64,000 nucleotides of DNA, from positions 12,247,537 to 12,311,536 of the forward strand of contig NC_058155.1 in assembly GCF_011075055.1 (NCBI RefSeq). The letters are read 5' to 3'. A program made the translations under genes and the position numbers. The notes under the pieces were generated by a model that saw only the letters and a program-made list of their open reading frames with translations, searched no databases and was not told where the DNA came from. The stretch is from Mangifera indica. Lineage: Eukaryota > Streptophyta > Magnoliopsida > Sapindales > Anacardiaceae. This document shows, piece after piece, positions 13,888 to 26,357 of the stretch. Numbering within the stretch: the stretch's first letter is position 1; each line of letters begins with the position of its first letter.

Positions 13888-14755
13888 GGGTAATTAATTA
13901 AAATAAGCAAAATTTTAAGTGTTTATACGTTTTTAGGCCACCCTAAAAAAGTTTTATCAAAATAAACAAACCGTATTTTTTTTACCCTTTTTACCCTTAT
14001 GTTGAAAAACCCAGTAAAAATATTTTTTCTAAGAATGTGCGTCGGTTTATGGTGGTTACAATGGTGGCTAGAGATTTTACACTAAACCCTAAATATGTCG
14101 AATTATGTATATGGATGTTTTTGAATGTTTTGAACGCTTAAAATGATGTAGTTTCAATGTTAATGGATGTCTGGAAGTGTAGCCGTTGAGAGACAAAAAC
14201 GCGCAAATTTACAATGTCATGCAAACTGCGCAAATTTACAGTGTTACGCAAACTGTGCAAATCGCGCAAACACTGTTTACACCGCGCAAACCTGTTCACA
14301 TCGCGCAATCATTGTTTACATCGCGCAAAAGTAGATATTATAGTCTGTGAACAGTATTTTTTGCGCAATTTTGCAAGCAGTTTGCGCGATGTGAACAGTA
14401 TTTGCGCGGTTTGCACAGTTTGCGTGACACTGTTCACTTTTTGCGCTTTTGTCTCTCAACGGCTACACTTCTAGACATCCATTAACATCGAAACTACATC
14501 ATTTTAAGCGTTCGAAACATTCAAAAACATCCATATACATTCGATATATTTAGGGTTTCACTGTAAAATCTCTAGCTACCATCGTAACCGTCGTAAACTG
14601 ACGCATATTCTCAGAAAAAATATTTTTACTGGGTTTTTCAACATAAGGGTAAAAAGGGTAAAAAAAATACGGTTTGCTTATTTTGGTAAAACTTTTCTAG
14701 GGTGGCCTAAAAACGTATAAACGCTTAATTTTTTGCTTATTTTAATTAATTACCC
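13888..14755. repeat. 868-bp near-perfect palindrome, probable foldback transposon
   Basis: Each arm of about 300 bp mirrors the other, from GGGTAATTAATTAAAATAAG at the left end to its complement at the right. The flanks read TTTAAAAGC (13879-13887) and ATTAAAAGC (14756-14764), a 9-bp duplication with one mismatch. This suggests a Mutator-like insertion, although the ends differ from those of the other elements here. The centre, about 14190-14450, is built from many copies of GCGCAAA and TTTGCGC alternating with variants of TGTTTACA and TGTGAACAG. No transposase or other credible coding region is present. Confidence 0.75.
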
Positions 14756-17654
14756 ATTAAAAGCATAGCTTCATTTTGGAAACCATGGATGACCGTGTTA
14801 AAATTTTATAGGTTTCATAAACACCTCAAATTTTTTTTTGAATTACCAAAAAACTCTCTAAAATTTTTATTAACACTTATAACATCCAAACATACAATCA
14901 TACATCATTCACAACCTATCACATGTAGTTTTGAGTATTACCCTCTTTCATAAATTAAGCTTAAAATTGTGGTATATTTATAACAAAACATATTGGTAGA
15001 TTATACCATAATCATATAAACAACCTTAACACCAGTCATATAACTACTCTCAAATATGAATCCGATGGAATTAACGACCACTTGGTTTTGCTCTTTAGTG
15101 AGTGGGTGAGAGGGAGTAATGTTTTTGGATTCATATTCGGTGTGGATTTACTCTATAAAGAGATATTTTAAAATTTATTTTAAAATTCGGTTTAAATTTA
15201 ATCTATAAAGAGATATTTTAAAATTTATCTTAAAAATAAAAATTTTAATATATAAATATATTAATCTTTTGCGTAAATAATATAATAACTTATAATAAAT
15301 ATGTTCTTTCTAAAGTAAGATATGAAAAGGCACATTTATTTAATCAAGTGAATTTGAGTTAGATATAAAAATTTAGGGTTTAGATTTTAAAAGATAAAGA
15401 CCGTTTAGTTCCAAAGATTTAAATATTATCTTGGTAATTTATCTTTTATTATTTATATTATCTTGTTTGGTTTATCAGTAATAAAAGATTACGAAAATCT
15501 TCTATTACCAACATTGAGGTGACAAATAATATAAGTGGTAATTTGATTACCATCTTTATTTTAGGTATCAAAAGATTATCAAAATAATTTTGATTTATCA
15601 TAATTATATTATTATTTATTAATTTTTTGAAACAAAAATATATTTACTTTTAATTAATATAATAAAATATTTAAAATATTTAAAAATAATTATATTTAAA
15701 TATATTTAAGTAAAATAATTTATTAGTATTTTTTATTATCTTTAATCAAATATAATAATTATTTATACCTATTAAATATTATAAAATATAATAATTATTT
15801 ATATCTAATAATATAACCTCTATTTTAATAATAAAATATTACTTCGATTAACCAATCCCATAAGATATTGCAGATATTATTGAGAATTTTGTGCCGTTTA
15901 CCCATCAGTTATACTGCTTTGTGGTCAATTTTGTCTACATAAATCTGTGCACAATCTCCAACAATGTCATTGAATCAAGCTGTCTCTAAACAATGCATTT
16001 GCACTGCACTGGCCACACACAAGATCCGATAGTGGGCGGCCTTGAATGTGTCTGCTTGAACTGTTGACTACAAAATATTGTGCCTACTGTAATGTTCAAG
16101 AGGAGAAGCGTAGAAGATCTTTCTCCTTTTTGATATTTGCGGGCATACTTCAGATTATGCAGACGCTTTAATCGAACTGTAGCATGGCCCTTTCAGGTCC
16201 TAACAAGTTACGGAACCATAGGCTGACAACTGGAGGAGGCTGAAGAAACAAATATAGCAATCATTACTTATAGCATCCAGAAAAGATCAAGCAGATGAAA
16301 AAAAATCACCCAGAATCAGTCCACTCAGCAGCACACCAACCAATGATCGGATCCATTATAAAAAAATAAGTGAAGATTTTCATCTTAATATGTCTTCGTG
16401 TGTCAAGCTCTCATCCTTTTATCTTTACCTTCTACCTGTATGTGAGAGAGCAAAGAACCAATTTTTATTTTCACTTTCAGTGTCATTTCAACATCTCTAG
16501 CAAGATTCCAACACGTACCAGGGAAAAAGTTAAAATATTCCAACATGTTTACAGACTCACAAGTTGACAATCTTAAAACTGGGAGTGCAAAAGATAGCCC
16601 ACTTTTTTCCCTCCTTTTACAGGTTACAGCAATCCAAGAGTGAACAAAATAATTTAGCATATTAAGAGCTCTTTTTCTGTGAGAAGAGAGAGAGAGAGTG
16701 AAACACTGTTTTGAGCTGATAATACTTTTTGAGACTCCCAAAGAAATGTTAACTGCAGGCACTAAAGCTGAAGGGGTTGATGCTTTTGCTTCTTGTTTTA
16801 TTGTGAGAAAGATTGGGGACCATTTTTCTTTATCTGTAATTTTCTGAAATCTATTTACCCAATTGAATTTGCTTCTCTGAAGAACTAACAGAGGCCTATG
16901 TCTCTAGGTGTTATAGCATTTTTTTGCAGCTTGGATTTAAACCTTCTCATTTTTCAGAGAGAAAGGAGACAAGGAGTCATTGCTTTCTCTTTAAATTGCT
17001 TTCATCAAAGGTGTGTTAGCACTCATAGACTGATGCTTTACCGCATGCTTTGGCATTCAATCTTTCAGGCTTGTTAAAGGTGAAAGAATTCCATTTTAGC
17101 TTTAATGTCTTTTTAACTTTAGTAGTTACTCAAACCTCCCAATCAGGTTTGGAATTAGTTAGCAAATTCTTCTTGGTCTGTCTTGTCTTCAGATCTTCTA
17201 GTCATGTTCATGTACTTTCACCTCCTGTTCAATACTTTGGCCAACCTGAAACCTCTAATGTTTTTTCTCTTTCTCTCTTCACAGTCCATTATGTTTCCAA
17301 ATTCCCATTTTTATGCATCTAACTAGATTTCAAAGTTGCTTTTAACCACTATTAATTCATACTAACTCTGGATCTCCCTGGTTTGAGCTTCCTTGTATGC
17401 AAGTTAGTAAAGATTTTCTTTTCAGTAAAGTACTCATAATAACTTGAAATGGTCATCTGCTTGATGAATAATTTATCTAGTAACTTAGTTTTGTGGTTTT
17501 GAATGCCTTCATTTTTTAGCATTCTCAGTGCTGCTTGATCTTATCAGTAATCTGTTTTGAAGCAGGTCATTTGATCTTTTAAAGTTTGAAAAAGACCACC
17601 CACAGACACAGTCCAGCAATCCTTTTCATAAACTTTACTCCACTTCAGGTCATT
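14756..17654. other. AT-rich spacer and 5' region of the BEL1-like gene
   Basis: 14780-15860 is very AT-rich with no recognisable feature. From about 15900 the composition rises to a more genic level, and the pyrimidine-rich tract and AG at 17639-17648 look like the acceptor of an intron in the 5' leader just before the BEL1-like start codon. Open frames in 16370-17330 are not supported as proteins. They more likely belong to the leader, leader intron and promoter of the downstream gene. Confidence 0.4.
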
Positions 17655-19298
17655 ATGGTTTCAAAAGACTCACCCCCAAATCCTGCTTCGAATATGCTAC
17701 ACCAATTTATAATCTCAGACTCCATCACTGGTCAGAATCAATTTGAAAACCAACATTTTGATGCTTATGGGTCTGCTGTGAGGACCAATAACAGTTATTC
17801 TCAGTCTCTTGGTTTGTTGCCAAGTATTCAGTGTCTAGGGGAAAGAATGTCAAGATCAATGGACCTTGTTCATGCTCCTGCTGTTGCTGAGGAATCTGAG
17901 ATCAGTCACAGTAGACACTTAATGGACCTTCTTGGAGCATCAAATGAGACCAATCACCAAGCTCAGAGACTCTCTCTATCTCTTGGCTCTCACATGCTTG
18001 TTCCATCAGTCCAATACAAGCAGAGATCTCTAAGTTCAGATATCACTTCTACCAATTACTTGTTTTGCGGGAATGAAGGTAGACAAGTTTGTAATCCTGG
18101 ATTTGAGCATGTTAGTGATGACTATTCATATACTGGTGGCACATTTACTTCATCTTCCACCTCAGTAAATCGTTCTTGCTCCAGTAATGGGATAGAATCC
18201 TTTGCTTCTGCAATGGGGAATTCAAAATTTCTCAAACCAGCTCAATCTCTTTTAGAAGAAGTTGTTAATGTTGGTGGCAGGGCCATTGACAAGAACGATG
18301 AAAGATATATAGGAAACTTGTATCATGGCAGTAGAAGAGGTGGTCAAAGATTATCATCTGAACTGAAAGCAGAATTTTGCAATAATGGGATGTTATCTGC
18401 AGAAAAATATGAACTTCATCTTAGAATTGCTAAGCTTATTTCCTTATTAGAAGAGGTTTGTATTTACATTCTGAACACTAGATTTTCCTATCATTTATTT
18501 AGCTTGTTAGCTTCAATTTCTTCAAAAAAAAATCATCCCTTTTCAGGTTGAAAACAAATATGAGAAATACTACCATCAAATGGAGGAAGTGGTGTCATCA
18601 TTTGAAGTGATAGCAGGGTTAGGAGCTGCCAAGTCTTACACTGCATTGGCATTGCAAGCCATGTCCAGGCATTTTGGCAGTTTAAGAGATGCCATAATAT
18701 CTCAAATTAATGTCACAAGTAGAAGATTTTCACAAGACTTGCCAAAAATCAGCTCAGGATTATCTCAACTTAGTTTACTTGACAGGGAATCCAGGCAGCA
18801 CAGAATGTCCCTTCAACAGCTTGGAATGTTGCAGACTCAACGCCAAGTATGGAGACCCATCAGGGGATTGCCTGAGACTTCTGTCTCAATCCTTCGCTCT
18901 TGGCTCTTCGAACACTTTCTCCACCCGTAAGTGCTATAATCTTGACCATACATATAGTCTCAGTTCTTGCGAATGGTTGATATTTGCTTTATGATTCTCC
19001 AACAGTTATCCTAATGACTCTGAAAAGCTAATGCTGGCATCTCAGACAGGCCTGACTAAGAACCAGGTAATTTCTTGGCTCTCCAGTTACTTTCCAATGA
19101 TTCAGCATTCTTCTTATCTTAACATGGGCAATGCCATTTTGTTTTTATCAGGTATCGAATTGGTTCATAAATGCCAGAGTTCGACTGTGGAAGCCTATGA
19201 TAGAAGAAATGTACAAAGAGGAGTTTGCAGACTCTTCAGATGACTCGAATCCGTCCGTGGCTACCAGGGAAGGTGTAGCAGATCACCCAGAAGAATGA
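17655..19298 (+). CDS. BEL1-like TALE homeodomain transcription factor
   Basis: Four exons (17655-18455, 18547-18926, 19006-19066, 19152-19298) give 1389 nt, 462 aa. An SKY-type box ([19 protein letters not shown]) lies at about 189-207, the BELL domain at about 247-317 ([20 protein letters not shown] to [12 protein letters not shown]), and the homeodomain at about 369-431 with the three-residue PYP loop (HFLHPYPNDSEK) and recognition helix [15 protein letters not shown]. The protein stops about 30 residues after the homeodomain, so the ZIBEL-type tail is missing. BLH proteins pair with KNOX proteins in the nucleus to control meristem and organ patterning. Linkage to the UBC16-type and RING genes suggests the BLH3/BLH10/BLH11 clade, but I cannot choose among them. 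An in-frame ATG at 17586 lies upstream of the apparent leader-intron acceptor at 17648, so 17655 is preferred. Confidence 0.92.
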
Positions 19299-19493
19299 AG
19301 TTCAATATCTCTTTCTATTAAGCTGTAGAAAGACATGTAGATTTTCAGGATTCCATGAGATAATCCTGAAAAAAGATGGCGAAAATCTGTATTTGTTTAC
19401 GATTTTACTAGTCGAACTCAACCCGGTGATGGTTGTATCCTTCGCTTTGACTCGTGGAGCTGTAAATGCTCCCAAAGTGGTAATTTACTTTGA
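19299..19493. other. 3' flank of the BEL1-like gene
   Basis: Probable 3' untranslated region and polyadenylation zone of the BEL1-like transcript. It ends at the left border of a degenerate Mutator-like element. Confidence 0.35.
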
Positions 19494-20224
19494 AGGGCAA
19501 AGGACAATTTGCCACCGAAGTTTTAGCTTAATCTCAAAATTATATCATGGCGAATAAAAAATTTAAATACTCATTTATATGGTAACTATTGTTACAATTT
19601 TTAGTTATAAATAAGGATAAAATTGTTATTTCATAATTAAATTCTAAATTTTTAAAAACTAATATCATTTTCTTTACAAGTTTTAAAAACTAACATTTCA
19701 CTCTATTCTTAAAATTTAAAAAGTTCATATTTCACTCTTAGGGTTTGTTTAGCTTCTTTTATCGTCGACCGGTGTTTTCCATCCATTTTCCAAATCCAGC
19801 GACGAAGGACAACCATTCAACTACCACGAAAGAAGACGCAATGAAGGACAACAAAGTGTTGTTCAGACGTGACAATGACAATTGTCGTCTTTCGTCGTGG
19901 TTAGGTGACTGTCCTTCGTTGTTAGATTTAAAAAATGGATGGAAAACATCAGCTAATGGCCAAGAAGCTAAATAAACCCTAGAGGTAAAATCTAAACTTT
20001 TTAAACTTTGATAATTAGGTAAAACGTTAGTTTTTAAAATTTGAAAGAAAAAATATTTAACTTTTAAAAATTTAGAGTTTAGTGATAAAATAATAATTTT
20101 ATCCTTACTTATGACTGAAAATTATAATAATCATTAACTTATAGGTGAATATTTAAATTTTTTATTTATTATAAATTATTTTTAAAATTAATATAAAACT
20201 TGGATGAAAAATACTCCTTTAACC
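19494..20224. mobile_element. degenerate Mutator-like foldback element
   Basis: The left end GGGCAAAGGACAATTTGCC and the right end (complement GGTTAAAGGAGTATTTTTC) are imperfect inverted copies of the same terminal motif seen in the better-preserved elements. Inner arms include mirrored AAATTTAGAGTTT and GACGAAGGACA segments. The flanks TTACTTTGA (19485-19493) and TTACTTTAT (20225-20233) agree at seven of nine positions, so the duplication is probable but decayed. No coding capacity. Confidence 0.55.
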
Positions 20225-20723
20225 TTACTTTATAGAAAAATAACAATCTTTGTGCATGACATGTTTTGAATAATTAATATTATATCATATCTGATAATAT
20301 GATTGTATATTTAATTTAAAATTATTTTAATAATATATTATTTAAATATTTAATTAAATGATAAAAAATATTATATATAATTTTATTTTTATTAATATCG
20401 GTATATGATTATATAATATAATATTTTATACTAACTTCATTCATTAATGGCCAGTAATTGGTATATATCTCAACCATTTACAATGCATCGTTAACATTGT
20501 TGAGCGGGTTTTACCATGTCGTCAGCAAATAAGCATTTCGTCCATACGTTGGTGTACCCTAAATGCAAAATGAAGTCATCTTATCTTAAAACAAGAAGAA
20601 GAATAATTTCATGGTTACAAACGTTAATCATCGCTAGTTGTGCGGATCATACCGGACCTTAGGGTTCGGCCCACAGGCTTGTCTGTCACAATCTGAAAAA
20701 AATAAAAATTAAAAAAAGAGAAA
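20225..20723. other. AT-rich spacer
   Basis: Very AT-rich sequence. No gene, RNA or element end was recognised between the two degenerate foldback elements. Confidence 0.4.
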
Positions 20724-21457
20724 GGGATAATTACCCTTCCAAATTTTGTTAAATTGATAAATATATATTTATAATAAATAAAAAAATTAAATATTTATCT
20801 AAGTTTTAATTTATCAAGATATATTTACAAATTTTTTATTTAGATTAAGAGATAAATTCGATATTTTATTAATAATATTAAAATTATATATTTTTTTTTA
20901 GTTTGAAAAATTCACTTTTTTTTTTCCTAAAATTCAATCATTTTTTTTGATAAAAGGTCAACCAAAGACAAAATAACAAGAAGAAGTAGTTTAGAGGATG
21001 ACCTATAGATGAAGACCGTCATCCAAGAATGACGATTGTAATCTAGATTAGACGATAAACATTGTCCTCACTTGATGACGTTCCATCGTCCAGAATAGAC
21101 GATGTTTTATCGTCTAATGAAGAACAATGCTCTGAACAATGCCTGTCGTCTAACAACCAATCGCATCGGTCACCGATGGCTGAAGGAAGGAGTAAAGAAA
21201 AAATTAGAAATATAAAGGGAAAAAATCACTTTTCAAAGTTCAAATATGTGAGTTCAATTTTAATTTTTAAAATCTGCAGGAGAAAATAAAATAAAATAAT
21301 ATATTTTTAATATTATTATTAAATATTGATTTTAACTTTATTTTTAATGAAAAATTTAATGGGAATTTAGGAATGGATAAATAGTTAAATTTTTCATCGA
21401 TCACGATTGTATTTTTTAGATTGAGCAAAAACTTGAATAAAAAATACTCTTTTGCCC
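20724..21457. mobile_element. probable degenerate Mutator-like element
   Basis: The left side (GGGATAATTACCCTTCCAAA) and right side (complement GGGCAAAAGAGTATTTTTTA) loosely resemble the terminal motif of neighbouring elements. The centre at 21000-21130 is rich in GACGAT and its complement, as in related elements. No convincing target duplication was found, so the borders are approximate. Confidence 0.35.
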
Positions 21458-21569
21458 TTAAAATAAATAAATAAATATATATATACACACACACGCACAG
21501 AAAAACCCATTAAACGTTACAAAGGCTAGGTTGCATCATGTTACAAATTAGAATAACATATTCTTTGAC

Positions 21570-23245
21570 GCCCAAAGGACTATTTTGTTATCCAAGTTTA
21601 AGTATATTTTCAAAGTCACATTAGGATTTAAAAAATTAAAAGTCTCACTCATCTATTTAAAATCTTAGTTAGGGTTAAGAGTAAAATTATCATTTAATAA
21701 AAAATTTTAACAAACTAAATTTGTATTCGTTTGTCCATCTCAATTTGAAAATCTCACAATTTTCCCCATCCAAAATTTGAAAAATCTATATTTCCCCCTA
21801 GGGTTTGGAAACTATCATCAGAGACGGTCATCTTCGACCGCGTTGACTCTCATTTTTGGCTTCTCTCTCCCTGTTGATCAAATCTCACGCATTAGAGAAC
21901 TCGATTTCCTCTGACGAAGAGAAAATCATCTTTGTTGGAGTGTCTTCATCTCTAATGAAGATGATTTTGTCTTCATCTCAAATAAAGACGACATGGCTGT
22001 CTGAGACCTCTGATGATTATCTTTGTCTCGGATGAAGAGACACTCCAATGAAGATGATTTCGTCTTCTTTGGAGGAAATCAAGTTCTTCGATGCTTGAGA
22101 TTTAATCTATAGGGAGAGATAAGCCAGAAGAGAGAGAGAGAGAGTCGAGTGGTCGGAGACGACAAACTTTGTCATCTTCGATAAAGATTTGCAAACTCGA
22201 GGAGGAAATATATTTATTTTTCAAATTTTGAAGAGAAGAATTGTGAGATTTCCAAAATGAGGAGAGTAAAGATAATAAAATTTTAGTTTTTTGAATTTTC
22301 TATTAAATAACAATTTAAACTTTAATATTAATTGAGATTTTAAATGAATTGATGAAATTTTTTACTTTCAAATTTTATTGGTATGACTAGAGGTGTCGAT
22401 GGACCGAGCCAGGCTGGTTCAGGTTCGGCCCATTGGGCTAATTGGCTGGACCAGGTCCAAAGCCCAAACAATAATGGGCTTTTGGGCCGACCCATTAATA
22501 TATAAAGACCCAACCCATATAAAAATGGGCCTTAAATGGGCCAGGTCGAGCTAGGTTTTAAATTTTTAAACATAAATTATTTTTCAAATTATAAAACATT
22601 AATAAATATATACTATAATAATATTCAAATGGATTGAATTCATTTGATACTTGATATATTTGTAATTTTTTGTAATGATAAAATTAAAATAAAAATAAAA
22701 TTATAAACACAAAGAATTATTATTTATGAATTCAGATATTTTCTGAAAGATAATTGATGAGAGAAAATGAAATTGAAAATATAATGAAATAATTAAGATT
22801 GAGAGATTTATAAATAAAAGTGAAAATGAAGAAAAATTGAATAGGTTTATATAAAAAAATAAATTAATTAAAAAAAAAAATGAAGGCCAAGGCTTCTGCT
22901 CTTCCCTATGCCTAACAAGGCTTCTGCCGCAACGCAGAAGGATACACAAGGTATAAGTCTTGCTTCCAGCAAAAATTTTAAAAAAAAATTTTAAACAGTA
23001 TCAGATCTGACTGGGCAATCTATAAGCTTAATATTAAAGCTCGAATCCTAGCCCAATAGGCCCATGTTGAATAGAGGCCAAATACGAAGCACAAAAAAAA
23101 GTATGATATGAGAAAGCTTGGTCTGATACTGTAGTGTGTTAGACTAGGTTGTGTATTGGGTCTCTATTCAATTTGATCTAATTAACATGTTTAGGTATGA
23201 CTTTGGAAATACATTTAAACTTGTTCGGGGAATAAATCTTTGGAC
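21570..23245. mobile_element. Mutator-like element interrupted by a nested hAT-like element
   Basis: The left end reads GCCCAAAGGACTATTTTG. Its partner is found only after skipping 22388-23193: the sequence CTTTGGAAATACATTTAAAC and onward to 23245 matches the complement of the left terminal 55 bp. An exact 9-bp duplication, TTCTTTGAC, flanks the whole unit at 21561-21569 and 23246-23254. Inner arms contain mirrored GATGAAGACGAAATC-type repeats. The element without its insertion is about 860 bp and lacks a transposase. Confidence 0.8.
22388..23193. mobile_element. hAT-like non-autonomous element, 806 bp, nested
   Basis: An exact 8-bp duplication, GGTATGAC, flanks it (22380-22387 and 23194-23201), the size expected for hAT insertions. 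The left end is TAGAGGTGTCGATGGACC and the right end is a diverged inverted copy (TAAACATGTTAATTAG on the complement). Sub-terminal DNA is full of GGCCCA, GGGCC and AAGCCC words, and the centre carries CTTCTGC/GCAGAAG repeats, as in the element at 54626-55554, which lies in the opposite orientation. No transposase. Confidence 0.78.
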
Positions 23246-23554
23246 TTCTTTGACGGACCTTAATGCGACAACCGTGAATACAATTATATGACGGATCACA
23301 TTCAATTCGATCTGAAACGGCGGATTGCTCTGTCTACATTGAATTACACAAATAGACTTTTTTATCTTTTTGTGATTTTTTTTTTTAAAGCAAGATAGAC
23401 TAAAAACACATCTAGGTCGTCCGATTTATTATTTTTATATTTTCCTTTCCCTTTTACCAATCATAATTCTAGATTTGCTGCTTTACAATAGAAGTACCAC
23501 ACGGAAAAAGCTAGACGGTTCCGTCCCTCTCCCTCTTCTCTTGTCGTAGAAGCC
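23246..23554. promoter_or_regulatory. promoter and leader region of the E2 gene
   Basis: A 309-bp stretch between the target duplication of the nested transposon pair and the E2 start codon. The CT-rich run at about 23520-23540 is typical of plant leaders. No TATA box is obvious. Confidence 0.35.
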
Positions 23555-26357
23555 ATGACCAGCTCCTCTGCTCCTTCACGCAAGGTCTTTTTTGTTCTCT
23601 TGATAAATCAATGTACACATGCTGTATATGTGCTTACTTGATCATAATTTTGATTTCTATGTTTTCGTGGTTTTTGATTTGTGTTATTATTTATTTGACT
23701 TTGTAATTTCCGTAGGCTTTAAGCAAGATCGCATGTAATAGACTGCAAAAAGAACTTGTGGAGTGGCAGGTCAATCCTCCAGCAGGGTTTAAACACAAAG
23801 TCACTGATAATCTTCAAAGGTTTCTTTTTTTGTTCTTACTCCTTTTCACTGATTTGTGATTGTTGAACCGGTTTGATTATTGGTTCTGATTTTAAATCTG
23901 TTATTTACGTCTTTGTAAAGATGGGTGATCGAAGTCAACGGAGCCCCAGGGACCCTGTATGCCAATGAAACGTATCAGCTTCAGGTGGATTTTCCTGAGC
24001 ATTATCCTATGGAAGCACCTCAGGTGGATAACCTTTTTGGTTGTGAAGAAGTTTGATTGTAGATTTTCATTTTGAATAGTTTTCCTGGAAGTGTTGTTTT
24101 GTAGTGTTTTGGACAGCGATAATACAGTTTTACTTTCTTGTATTGTTTGGGCAGGTGATTTTTCTGCACCCAGCGCCTCTGCATCCCCATATTTATAGCA
24201 ATGGGCATATTTGTTTAGGTACTGCTTTCTCTTCATTTTGGTTTCCTTTTTTTGGTTGCATTGGTTTTGCATGACTTGTAACTTATTAGAACTAGATTGT
24301 AATTTTCCAAATGATTTAAAAATTGGCAATTATTTTGCTCAATTTATCAAACATTTGCTGCTAGGTTACCTGTGAATGTTATAATGGTGATTGTGGTGTA
24401 GTCATTTGTAAAGACAATTTGTTGTGCTAATGGGCTCAGTGAATACGTGAGGCTTTGACAGACTACTTGGGTTTGGTTATGTTGTTTCCACTTTTTTTAA
24501 AGTTTGTGTTGCCTTCTTTAGAGGATCATCTGAAGTGTCTTCCTATTTTTGTTATCTATCCATTGTTTTTTGTTATAATTTTCAAAAGGTGAGGCAATCC
24601 TGTATTTAGAGAGTCTGTCTTGTAGGAATTTGTGGTCTCCAATTAAGATCATGTGTAAGTTGCTTGTATTTCAAAATTTAAGTGATGAGGTGTATGTTGG
24701 ATTTTATACTTTTTCCGTGTTTTAGAATATGAATAACCAACATGTTAACTACTTGGTTACGATAAATTGGATCAGAATTTGCAGTTTTTGTAACTTTCAT
24801 ATGATAATTGTTTTAAGCATCACATCTTTCTGTTTATCGTTTCACTTCTGCACTCAAGTGTTCTTTCTTTTGAAAAACTGGACATGCTTTTATAGTGTGC
24901 GGAAGGTAGATTTCTGCTGTCTGTTGCTATGAACACTTCTAAACAGGTTTGTTGTTTAATATACATGAGTTGTTTGGTCTATTCATTGAAAGTTAGTTTT
25001 CACACGATACATAATCGGTGCAATAAATTGTTGTTAGTGATCAACCTTATAGGCCATTCAAGCATTTTGCTGTGAAGTACTTTAAGATTTTCATGTTTTG
25101 ATCATCTGATGTTCCATTCTGAGATGTGAATGTTTATCATCTTTAAGTGCTTGCTGCTTATGTTAATGTAAAACATTGTTTTGAATAAGATCTGGTGCAT
25201 GATGACTGTATTCTGTGTTAATTGTATCCTTTGAACTACTACCTAATTGCTTGTAACATCAATGAAGCTAAGCAACGATTAGTCATTTATGTTTTGTGAT
25301 TTAGCTAAGGTAACGTGAATTCCTTTTCTATTTCAATGAAAATATGTTAGAAATCCCAACAAATTTCAAGTCCACAACCTATACAAATAGAGCAAGCGAC
25401 AATGAACTGTGGGAAATAGCAGTAATTGATATTGTTTGTTAATTGATTTTGTGATGAACAATGATTTACAAAACAGAGATAACAAAACACTCCATAATCC
25501 GACTATTCGAGGGGCCGATTTCTCTCCCAAGGTTAATGAGTTTTCTAGAGGCTAAACTTCTCTCCTTAGTCAGTTGAAGGCTTGAAACTGCCCACCAATT
25601 TTAACATCGATCTTTCTCTTTTTTTCCTTGCCTCTTCCCCTTTTTCAGTATTCCTCCTTCCTCCCTTAAGCCACTTGGCCCTCTTTTGTAAGTGGTCGTC
25701 CCATTTCTGCACCCAATCCCATTTACTTCTTTTCATGCCCCAATTGTCCTCTAATTGTAAGCTGTTTGTCTCCTAAGAGCAAATATGTGGTCCTAGCGAT
25801 TTTAATTTGTTTCTATCTAATGTATCTTAGGCACAACTAAAGTGACTTTGCTAGTTGTGGTAGATATGTGACATTATGTAAAACTTTTGCTACAGCGTAT
25901 AGTTTAAGAATGATTAATTTAAATAAACTGGCAATTTGTGTTTTTAAAAGATGTAGAAAAAGATTCTAAAACTACAGAATTTCCATTATTTATTTGATTC
26001 CTTCTTTAAGCTAGTTTAAGTGGTCAATTTTCTTGTATCTTGAACATTCTGTGTCATTTTTCATTGCAGATATTCTTTATGATTCCTGGTCTCCAGCCAT
26101 GACTGTTAGTTCTGTATGTATCAGCATTCTCTCCATGCTGTCAAGCTCAACTGTGAAGGTTTGAGTTAACTTCTGATCTGTCTTTGTTGTCATCTTTCTG
26201 TCCTTTCAATTTATTAATCAACGCGTCTAATGAGCATCACTTGCACGTTGTCAATTTGCAGCAACGCCCAACAGATAACGACCGGTATGTGAAGAACTGT
26301 AGGAATGGAAGATCTCCCAAGGAGACAAGATGGTGGTTCCATGACGATAAAGTGTAA
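23555..26357 (+). CDS. UBC16: ubiquitin-conjugating enzyme E2, UBC15-18 group
   Basis: Six exons (23555-23584, 23716-23819, 23921-24023, 24155-24218, 26070-26158, 26262-26357) sum to 486 nt, 161 aa, the known length of this group. The UBC fold begins at [16 protein letters not shown], continues through [13 protein letters not shown], and carries the active-site cysteine at about residue 99 in [17 protein letters not shown]. The C-terminal tail [15 protein letters not shown] is diagnostic. The group is the plant counterpart of UBE2W. It accepts ubiquitin from E1 as a thioester and passes it on with an E3; amino-terminal ubiquitylation is known for UBE2W and is only inferred here. Intron 4 is long (1.85 kb) and has no recognisable gene. 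The linked BLH and LON genes match the At1g75440 (UBC16) neighbourhood, which is the reason for the symbol. UBC15, 17 or 18 orthology is possible. Confidence 0.94.

Noticed and set aside
14190..14450. Possible CRISPR-like or satellite array
   Set aside because: Repeat units are short, irregular and alternate in orientation inside a transposon palindrome; this is plant nuclear DNA.
14214..14474. 86-codon frame with Cys- and Arg-rich repeats
   Set aside because: It is a translation of the GCGCAAA repeat centre of a palindrome; the wording follows the DNA repeat, not a protein.
17586..17654. Upstream in-frame start for the BEL1-like protein
   Set aside because: A splice acceptor (CACTTCAG) lies at 17648 directly before the preferred ATG, so this part is probably leader intron.
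24219..26069. Gene inside the long E2 intron
   Set aside because: Open frames in it are short and without domains, and no RNA gene pattern was seen.
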